Shown one piece after another: positions 55,979 to 62,505 of a stretch of 64,000 nucleotides of DNA. Position 1 is the stretch's first letter. Each line of letters begins with the position of its first letter. Below the pieces are notes generated by a model. That model was given only the letters and a program-made list of their open reading frames with translations. It was not told the DNA's origin and made no database searches. The stretch spans positions 3,288,501 to 3,352,500 of the forward strand of contig JADJXR010000001.1 of assembly GCA_016710285.1 (NCBI GenBank). Direction: 5' to 3'. This stretch comes from Chlorobiota bacterium. Lineage in GTDB: Bacteria > Bacteroidota > Ignavibacteria > OLB7. A program made the translations under genes and the position numbers.

Positions 55979-56590
55979 ATGACCATGGCCCCCAATCTTC
56001 GCGATTCTATCACCGTTGGCATCTCCGGCGGAAGCGGGGCTATCTACGCTGTGCGACTTCTTGAAATACTTCCCCGGTACTACCAGCGGGTGAATATCGT
56101 CATGTCGAGCGCCGCGCACCAGGTGATGGCCCAGGAGGTGGGCCTGCAACCGCCAGCAACCGGCCCATGGCAGCTTCCGAACGCCACCCAGCAGGAGGCC
56201 GAGCGCGTGGTCGTCTGGAACAACCAGAACTACAACGCCCCGTTTGCCAGCGGAAGCAACTGTCCCCAGCAGATGGTAATTATCCCTTGCTCGATGAGCA
56301 CCGTTGCAAGCATTGCCCACGGCGTGGACCAAAACCTGATGCACCACGCCGCAGGGGTGATGCTGAAAGAAAAAAAGGGGCTGATTCTTGTCCCGCGCGA
56401 GACTCCGCTCTCGGCCATTCACCTGCGAAATATGCTGACCCTTGCCGAGCTTGGCGTGACGCTGATTCCGGCAATGCCTGGCTTCTACAGTGGCCAATCA
56501 ACCTTCGATGATCTTATCAACTTCGTCCTGCAAAAGGTGCTGAACCATCTGGCCATTGATCTGAAACTGAGCAGGAAATGGGGGGAGTGA
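55979..56590 (+). CDS. ubiX: UbiX-type flavin prenyltransferase
   Basis: A 203-residue protein that makes prenylated FMN for a UbiD-type decarboxylase. ITVGISGGSGAIYAVRLLEI (11-30) is the FMN loop. IVMSSAAHQVMAQEVG, FASGSNCPQQMVIIPCSMST and VASIAHGVDQNLMHHAAGVM then LKEKKGLILVPRETPLSAIH are complete. In the futalosine pathway the partner decarboxylase acts on a prenylated naphthoate (MqnL), so this is probably the supplying enzyme (MqnM-type). That decarboxylase and the prenyltransferase are not in this window. Two ATGs (55979 and 55985) are possible starts. Confidence 0.88.
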   Translation: MTMAPNLRDSITVGISGGSGAIYAVRLLEILPRYYQRVNIVMSSAAHQVMAQEVGLQPPATGPWQLPNATQQEAERVVVWNNQNYNAPFASGSNCPQQMVIIPCSMSTVASIAHGVDQNLMHHAAGVMLKEKKGLILVPRETPLSAIHLRNMLTLAELGVTLIPAMPGFYSGQSTFDDLINFVLQKVLNHLAIDLKLSRKWGE

Positions 56591-56672
56591 TGAACGATGG
56601 AAACCAGCAAGAAACCGCTTGGGTTCATCCTTCATCTGGCTTCTTCCGCAACTGACAACCGACGAATTTTCT

Positions 56673-57749
56673 ATGTCTTCCAAACTCATATCCCGTGTTC
56701 GTTCTTTGCTGGAGCGTGAGGAGCGCGTTGGCGTGGATGATTGCCGCGAACTGTTCGGGGTGAAGGACCTTGCGGCGATTGCCGCGCTTGCCCGAATCCC
56801 CCGCGAACGCCGCCACGGGCGCAATGCCCACTACCGCGCCCTGATCCCGCTCAACGTTTCCACACTTGATGACCTTGCCCATGCTGCCAACCAGCACCAG
56901 GCCGGGGCCGTTGGCGTTGCGGTGCGTCCGGTGGGGGCGCTTGCGGCAACGCTTGCAGGGTTGGCGGATTTGCAAACGGCGATGCGCGCCTTCCCCGCAC
57001 CTTCCACACTTTTCCTTTCGGCAGGGGTTGTGGCGCGGGCTGCGGAACGGAGCGGAATCTCCATTGAAAATGCGTTGCAAATGCTTCAGCGCGGTGGCGA
57101 ACTGTTCATCACCGGCGATGAGGCCGAGCTTTCCAGCCCAGAGTTTCGCGCGGCGCATTCCACCGCTGCCATTCCGTTCCAGGATTGGATTGCCGTCCAC
57201 CGCGCCGCCCACGCCGCCGGGTTGAACACCGGTGCTTCCATGCTCTGCACCGTCAAGGATCGCCCGGCTGAGTATGCCGCCCATCTTTTGGCGATTCGCA
57301 CGCTGCAGGACCAGACCAACGGGTTCGTTCAGTTTGTTCCGATGGGGATCCAAAACAGAAACGTGGCCCAGTGGTATCTGGCCGCGCCAACGGCGGCGCA
57401 GTCGCTTCGTGCGGCGGCGGTTGCGCGGATATTTCTGGACAACATTCCCCACATCGCTGTTGCCCCTTCGCTGATGACCAGCGAGGGCGCTTTTGTTGCG
57501 TTAAGCTACGGGGCCAACATGATAGACCCCACCATTGCCGTTGACGATGTCCATTCCGATGAAGGCTTGGGGGAAGGCGCGGCGGCGCAGCCATCGCTTC
57601 CGGTGTTTGCCCCCTCCACAGCGCGGCAGCGTGCAGGAATCCTTCCCCGAATGGTCCACAGCCGAATCGTTGAATCCCGTTGGGTTCCGGTCCCGATGGA
57701 TGCCACGTTCAACGAACTCTCCTCCCTAACGATTCTTGCCGAGCCGTAA
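56673..57749 (+). CDS. MqnE-like protein lacking the radical-SAM cysteines (aminofutalosine synthase paralogue or pseudoenzyme)
   Basis: A 358-residue protein starting MSSKLISRVRSLLEREERVG. It follows aminofutalosine synthase along its whole length as I know the family. RRHGRNAHYRALIPLNVSTL (47-66) occupies the place of the family segment HGKxVYYxxNRHINxTNxC. SGISIENALQMLQRGG, FQDWIAVHRAAHAAGLNTGA, IRTLQDQTNGFVQFVPMGIQ and AVARIFLDNIPHIAVAPSLM match its C-terminal half. The CxxxCxxC cluster motif is missing altogether: the protein has only two cysteines, at 24 and 192. It cannot bind the 4Fe-4S/SAM centre in the usual way. The frame is intact and sits between ubiX and mqnA-mqnC, ending in a TAATG overlap with the latter. 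It may be a structural partner or a retained relic. Confidence 0.8.
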   Translation: MSSKLISRVRSLLEREERVGVDDCRELFGVKDLAAIAALARIPRERRHGRNAHYRALIPLNVSTLDDLAHAANQHQAGAVGVAVRPVGALAATLAGLADLQTAMRAFPAPSTLFLSAGVVARAAERSGISIENALQMLQRGGELFITGDEAELSSPEFRAAHSTAAIPFQDWIAVHRAAHAAGLNTGASMLCTVKDRPAEYAAHLLAIRTLQDQTNGFVQFVPMGIQNRNVAQWYLAAPTAAQSLRAAAVARIFLDNIPHIAVAPSLMTSEGAFVALSYGANMIDPTIAVDDVHSDEGLGEGAAAQPSLPVFAPSTARQRAGILPRMVHSRIVESRWVPVPMDATFNELSSLTILAEP

Positions 57750-59806
57750 TGAGCCAGAACGGAGAACATTCCACGACTATCCCAATGCCAACGCTTGCAC
57801 CTTCCCGAAAAAAACTGCGCGTGGTCGCAGCGGACTTCCTGAACTCACTTCCGCTAACCGTGGAAATGGCCGAGGATGAGCTGTTCAACTTCGAATACGT
57901 TGTCCCCAGCGAAGGGGCGCGCCAGATGATGGAGCAGGAATCCGACATCGCGCTGCTTCCGGTGGCGGCGGTGGCCGAGATTGGCGGGCTTGAGGTTGTG
58001 CCGGGCCCCTGCATCGGCGCAAACGGAAGGGTGGAGTCGGTGGTGATTGTTAGCCAGGTCCCGCTGGACAGCGTTGAGCGACTGTTCATTGACAACGCCA
58101 GCCGAACCTCGGTGGTGCTGGCAAAAGTGTTTATGGATTCGGTGGGGAAGGGGAGCATCCCGTTTATTCGGATGCCGGGCCAGGAGATTCCCGCAAGCGT
58201 GAAAGGGACCGACGCCGGGCTGCTGATTGCCGACATCGCCTTCCGTGAATCGAAGCAATTCAAGTACCGCCACGACCTTGCCGACGCGTGGAAACGGCTT
58301 ACGGGCGAACCGTTCGTCTTTGCCGTCTGGGCCGCGCAGCCGGGGGTGCTTACCCCTGAGTTGGTGGAGCGGATCAACCGCCGGTTCTGGGACGGGATTG
58401 CGCGGAAGCATCAGATTATCGAGGAGTGGGCAGCACGCCACCAAATGCCAAAAGCTGAGGTTGCCGATTATTTGGACGAGCGGATTCAGTTCAATCTGAA
58501 CAAGTCGGCTTGGTACGGGATGCAGGAGTTTTTCCGGCTGGCAAGCAACATGAAATTGCTGCCCGATGCGCGTGTGGAGTTTGCCACGCCGCAATCGCCG
58601 CAGAACGGCATTAACACGTTCGGGAAATTTGTGCCGGAGGTTGTTCCCTACAGCCGCAGCTACGGCGTGGACCGCATCCTTGCCCGCGCCGATTCGGGCC
58701 GCCGCATCAGTGTCCACGATGCCGAGCGGCTTTATCTGGAGGCCGATCTGACCGACATTGGCGAGGTGGCCAACAACATCCGAAGCCGGATGAACCCCGG
58801 GGGGCGCGTCAGCTACATCATTGCTCGGAACATCAACTACACCAACGTCTGCAACGTTGATTGCGGCTTCTGCGGTTTCTACCGAAGCGACGACCCAAAG
58901 CGAAAAGGGCACAACGAAGGCTACGTTCTAACCCGCGAACAGCTCCGCGAAAAAATGAACGAGCTTGCCGACGGCGATGGCGTGCAAGCGTTGGTCCAGG
59001 GCGGGGTCAACCCGAATCTTCCGCTGGAATATTACACGAACTTGCTCCGATGGATGAAGAGCGAATGGCCGCAAATCCAGCAGAACAGCTTCAGTGCCGA
59101 CGAGGTGTTGGGGCTGTGCCCAAACAAAACTCCGCAGGAAATTTCCGCAGTGCTCCATGCCCTGCGCGATGCCGGGTTGGATACGTTCGCCGGTGCCGGG
59201 GCGGAGATTTTGGTGGACCGTGTCCGCAAGCGGGTAAGCTACAAGAAGAGCCGTTCGGCGGTCTGGCTGGAAGTGATGCGTCAGGTGGGGATCATGGGGA
59301 TGAAGGCTTCGGTGACGATGCTGTATGGAATGGGGGAGACCACCCGCGACAAGTTTGCGCACATGGCCAAAATCCGCCAGCTGCAGGATGAGGTGGCGCC
59401 GTTCATGGTGTTTGTCACGTGGCCTTATCAGAAAGGCCCCGATCAGAAGATCAAGTCGTTCGACCAAGCCGGATCAACCTACCTGCGGGTCCAGGGAATT
59501 GCCCGGATATTCTTCGACAACATCCAGCACATCATGTGCAGCTGGGTGACGCAAGGTCCCGACATCGGCCAGACGGCGTTGTACTACGGTGCCGATGATT
59601 TCGGGTCGGTGATGTTCGAGGAGAACGTGGTTTCGGCAAGCGGAACCACCTTCAAGATGGACGCAAGCTCGATGGAGCATTGCATTGGCGAAGCGGGGTT
59701 CATCCCGTTCCGCCGCAAAGGGGATTTCAGCCCGTGGGACCCGGCGGAACATCAGGCACTGAAAAGCCAAAGCATCATCGCCGAGCTTACCCCGGGGATG
59801 ATTTGA
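57749..59806 (+). CDS. Fused chorismate dehydratase and cyclic dehypoxanthinyl futalosine synthase (MqnA-MqnC)
   Basis: A 685-residue two-domain enzyme. Residues of about 22-300 are MqnA, a periplasmic-binding-protein fold that dehydrates chorismate to 3-enolpyruvylbenzoate: LRVVAADFLNSLPLTVEM, SEGARQMMEQESDIALLPVA, DNASRTSVVLAKVFMDS and KRLTGEPFVFAVWAA. From about 325 it is MqnC, a radical-SAM enzyme: YGVDRILARADSGRRISVHD, YIIARNINYTNVCNVDCGFC with cluster cysteines C368, C372 and C375, VQALVQGGVNPNLPLEYYT, MKASVTMLYGMGETTRD and IMCSWVTQGPDIGQTALYYG. The two activities are the first and a later step of the futalosine menaquinone pathway; MqnE and MqnB act between them. The ATG overlaps the previous stop by one base. 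The family calls are secure; a fusion of these two is unusual to me. Confidence 0.92.
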   Translation: MSQNGEHSTTIPMPTLAPSRKKLRVVAADFLNSLPLTVEMAEDELFNFEYVVPSEGARQMMEQESDIALLPVAAVAEIGGLEVVPGPCIGANGRVESVVIVSQVPLDSVERLFIDNASRTSVVLAKVFMDSVGKGSIPFIRMPGQEIPASVKGTDAGLLIADIAFRESKQFKYRHDLADAWKRLTGEPFVFAVWAAQPGVLTPELVERINRRFWDGIARKHQIIEEWAARHQMPKAEVADYLDERIQFNLNKSAWYGMQEFFRLASNMKLLPDARVEFATPQSPQNGINTFGKFVPEVVPYSRSYGVDRILARADSGRRISVHDAERLYLEADLTDIGEVANNIRSRMNPGGRVSYIIARNINYTNVCNVDCGFCGFYRSDDPKRKGHNEGYVLTREQLREKMNELADGDGVQALVQGGVNPNLPLEYYTNLLRWMKSEWPQIQQNSFSADEVLGLCPNKTPQEISAVLHALRDAGLDTFAGAGAEILVDRVRKRVSYKKSRSAVWLEVMRQVGIMGMKASVTMLYGMGETTRDKFAHMAKIRQLQDEVAPFMVFVTWPYQKGPDQKIKSFDQAGSTYLRVQGIARIFFDNIQHIMCSWVTQGPDIGQTALYYGADDFGSVMFEENVVSASGTTFKMDASSMEHCIGEAGFIPFRRKGDFSPWDPAEHQALKSQSIIAELTPGMI

Positions 59807-59814
59807 ACAAGCGA

Positions 59815-60440
59815 TGAACCAGTAGCCGTCGGTGTCTCGGCAGGCTAAAGACCTGCCGCTACCCCAACAGAATCGGAGCTGCCATTACACGGGTAGCCGC
59901 CCCGACCTCCGTCGGGATTGATAAAAGGTCTTTAGCCTTCGGTGTCTATCCCCTCGGCAGGCTAAAGACCTGCCGCTACCCTGACAGAATCGGAGCTGCC
60001 ATTACACGGGTAGCCGCCCCGACCTCCGTCGGGATTGATAAAAGGTCTTTAGCCTTCGGCGTCTATCCCCTCGGCAGGCTAAAGACCTGCCGCTACCCCA
60101 ACAAGATCGGGGCCGCCATTACACGGGTAGCCGCCCCGACCTCCGTCGGGATTGATAAAAGGTCTTTAGCCTTCGGTGTCTCGGCAGGCTAAAGACCTGC
60201 CGCTACCCCAACAAGATCGGGGCCGCCATTACACGGGTAGCCGCCCCGACCTCCGTCGGGATTGATAAAAGGTCTTTAGCCTTCGGCGTCTATCCCCTCG
60301 GCAGGCTAAAGACCTGCCGCTACCCTGACAGAATCGGAGCTGCCATTACACGGGTAGCCGAAGGTCTTTAGCCTTCGGCGTCTATCCCCTCGGCAGGCTA
60401 AAGACCTGCCGCTACCCTGATAAAGATCGGGGTCGCTACC
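59815..60440. repeat. Modular hairpin repeat cluster (family 1), about six units
   Basis: The modules GGGTAGCCGCCCCGACCTCC..GTCGGGATTGATAAAAGG, GGTCTTTAGCCTTCGG and GGCAGGCTAAAGACCTGCCG with TACCCC/TACCCTGAC alternate at about 100-130 bp intervals. Shared ends read ATCGGAGCTGCCATTACACG or ATCGGGGCCGCCATTACACG. It fills the convergent spacer between mqnA-mqnC and tatD. I see no gene in it. Confidence 0.92.
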
Positions 60441-60454
60441 CCGCAAGCAAAAAC

Positions 60455-60492
60455 AAGAAGGGGATCAACAGTTTGCTGTTGATCCCCTTCTT
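60455..60492 (-). terminator. Intrinsic terminator of the tatD-fusion gene
   Basis: AAGAAGGGGATCAACAG (60455-60471) and CTGTTGATCCCCTTCTT (60476-60492) form a perfect 17-bp stem with loop TTTG. On the minus strand it is followed by GTTTTTGC. It lies 35 bases past the stop. Confidence 0.92.
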
Positions 60493-60527
60493 CATTCTTC
60501 AGCCGATATTCAACGGCGGTGATGCTG

Positions 60528-62042
60528 CTAAAACAGCTTGCTCCATGCTGGATAGATAAGCAACCCAAGCCGTGGCTGGCTTAGGAAGAACTCCGAGGTT
60601 CGGCGTGGCAGCACCCGGTCGGACATGATCTGCGAGATATACCATTCCGCTGTTGGGGCAACAATGCCGTAGGGTGTTTTGATGTTAATGGCCACCCCGA
60701 ACGACCCGCTAAGCCCCCATCCCGTCTCCACAAACGCTTTGTAGTTCGTGTCGCGGACTTCCTCAACCAGCCATTTCTCTAACCCGTAGGAATTGCGGAA
60801 ATAGGTCATCCCCAACGAGGCATGAAGGTTCACCACCGATGCCGGGTTGCCGGTAAACCGGAAGTTGAAACCAATCTGCTGGTGGTCGTTCGGCGGCGCG
60901 AACTCCTCGCCAGTGGTGTTGGTGTAGATGGTGTCGTACAGCAGGGTGTTGCGGCTTTGGGTGTAGGTAAGGTCCAGCTGCAACCAATGAACATCAAGGC
61001 TGCGGAGCGGCGTGCCGCTTAGCCATACGCCATATCCCGGCACAGCGTTGGCATCGGTCAGCGACCCGCTGATGATGGTGGTGGAAGCAAAATGCCCGCC
61101 AAAACCGAACCATTTCTCGTACGGCTCGGAAGGCTTTTCTGGCGTGGGAAGCGAGTCGGCAGGGAAGGCCGGGGGCGTGATGCGGGCGGAAGCCGCTGCG
61201 TGCTGCTTGGCTCCATGCTTGACTGCTGTTGTCTGCTGGGCAATGGCCGCCGCAGAGGCCACAATCAGCAGTGTCATCAGTTGGAAAAAACGCTTGGCGT
61301 TGGCTGTTGTAGTCGTCATAATTTCTTGTAGGGTCGTGCCTCTCAATTCGGCCATCTTCTGTGCAACCAGCCCCACAAATGCGGGTTCGTTCCGTTTGCC
61401 ACGGTGTGGGACTGGGGTCATGTACGGGGCATCGGTTTCAATCATGATTCGGTCGTCGGGGACGGCGCGGACGGCTTCGTCCAATGCCCCTTTGCTGAAA
61501 GTGATGTTGCCGGTGAAGGAGATCATTCCCCCCAGCGCCAGCGCCCGCTGCAACACCCCAACCCCACTGCTGAAGCAATGGAGTTGGAATTGCAGGCTGC
61601 CATCTTGCTCTTCCTCCAAAATCCGCAACACGTCCTCATCGGATTCGCGATTGTGGATCACTGCCGGAAGCCCAACGCTTTTGGCAATCTGAAGTTGCTT
61701 GCGGAACACCTCATGCTGCCGCGGCTTTGGGGCGAAGTCATAGTAGTAATCCAAACCGATTTCCCCAACGGCAATTCCGCTCCCTTGCCGAAGCAACCGC
61801 TGAACCTCGTCAAGGTCGCTGTCCTGAATCTCCGCCGCATGATGCGGATGCACCCCAACGGCAACGTGGATCTGCGGGAACCGTTCGGCCAGCGCTAACG
61901 CTGGCGCAAATTCTTGTGGCTTCGTGGCGGGTATCACCACGGCTTCCACCCCGGCTTCGGTTGCGCGCTCCAGCACTTGCTCGATGTCGTCGGCAAAGCG
62001 GCCCACGTACAAGTGGGCGTGGGTGTCAATTAGCGAGTGCAT
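60528..62042 (-). CDS. tatD: TatD-family metal-dependent DNase fused in frame to a signal peptide and predicted outer-membrane protein
   Basis: A 504-residue frame. Residues 1-253 are a complete TatD hydrolase (3'-5' exonuclease/DNase): SLIDTHAHLYVGRF, VAVGVHPHHA, AVGEIGLDYYYDF, GLPAVIHNRESDE, QLHCFSSG and MIETDAPYMTPVPHRGKRNE, with TTTTANAKRFF at the usual C-terminal end. There is no stop. The frame continues directly into QLMTLLIVASAAAIAQQ (254-270), a textbook signal-peptide core. About 230 residues of strand-rich, aromatic, Asn/Thr sequence follow (WLQLDLTYTQSRNTLLYDTI, HQQIGFNFRFTGNPASVVNL, GLLIYPAWSKLF), like a barrel or beta-sandwich of the outer membrane. An internal ATG at 61319 would give a self-sufficient exported protein of 263 residues. 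The start is 62042 (17-base overlap with bcp). Confidence 0.85.
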   Translation of the reverse strand: MHSLIDTHAHLYVGRFADDIEQVLERATEAGVEAVVIPATKPQEFAPALALAERFPQIHVAVGVHPHHAAEIQDSDLDEVQRLLRQGSGIAVGEIGLDYYYDFAPKPRQHEVFRKQLQIAKSVGLPAVIHNRESDEDVLRILEEEQDGSLQFQLHCFSSGVGVLQRALALGGMISFTGNITFSKGALDEAVRAVPDDRIMIETDAPYMTPVPHRGKRNEPAFVGLVAQKMAELRGTTLQEIMTTTTANAKRFFQLMTLLIVASAAAIAQQTTAVKHGAKQHAAASARITPPAFPADSLPTPEKPSEPYEKWFGFGGHFASTTIISGSLTDANAVPGYGVWLSGTPLRSLDVHWLQLDLTYTQSRNTLLYDTIYTNTTGEEFAPPNDHQQIGFNFRFTGNPASVVNLHASLGMTYFRNSYGLEKWLVEEVRDTNYKAFVETGWGLSGSFGVAINIKTPYGIVAPTAEWYISQIMSDRVLPRRTSEFFLSQPRLGLLIYPAWSKLF

Positions 62043-62484
62043 CCAAAACCTCCTGGACGTGGCCGTTCACTTTCACTTTGGGGAAGATATGCTTGATCTT
62101 CCCCCGCTTGTCAATGATAAACGTCGTCCGCTCCACCCCCATGTACTTCCGGCCATACATGCTTTTCTCCACCCAAACCTGATACCGGTTCACGATCTCC
62201 TTCTCAGGGTCGGCCAGCAACGGGAAGTTGAGCGATTCCTTGTCGGCAAACTTCCGGTGGCTTTTTACGGTGTCGGGGCTGGCCCCAAGCAGGACCACAT
62301 CCTGCGCCGCCAGTCGGTTCAGGTTGTCGCGGAAGTCGCAGGCTTGCGTCGTGCAGCCGCTGGTCAAGTCCTTTGGATAGAAATAAAGCACCACCGTGCG
62401 GCCGCGATACTGCTTCAAACGGTGCGTGATCCCGTCTTGATCCTGGGCCGTGAAGTCGGGGGCAAGGTCGCCAACATTCAGCAT
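62026..62484 (-). CDS. bcp: Thioredoxin-dependent peroxiredoxin (BCP/PrxQ)
   Basis: A 152-residue atypical 2-Cys peroxiredoxin reducing hydroperoxides with electrons from thioredoxin. MLNVGDLAPDFTAQDQDG is the standard opening. LYFYPKDLTSGCTTQACDFR has the peroxidatic C44 and the resolving C49 spaced as in PrxQ. VLLGASPDTVKSHRKFADKE and FPLLADPEKEIVNRYQVW follow, then ERTTFIIDKRGKI with the catalytic arginine. It starts 21 bases after the rsmI stop and overlaps the tatD start by 17 bases, so the three are probably one transcript. Confidence 0.95.
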   Translation of the reverse strand: MLNVGDLAPDFTAQDQDGITHRLKQYRGRTVVLYFYPKDLTSGCTTQACDFRDNLNRLAAQDVVLLGASPDTVKSHRKFADKESLNFPLLADPEKEIVNRYQVWVEKSMYGRKYMGVERTTFIIDKRGKIKHIFPKVKVNGHVQEVLDALAN

Positions 62485-62505
62485 GGTCTGGTTTGATTGA
62501 TCTGG

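Noticed and set aside
59815..60440. CRISPR array
   Set aside because: Units are palindromic modules directly abutting each other with no unique spacers of constant length, and no cas genes are present.
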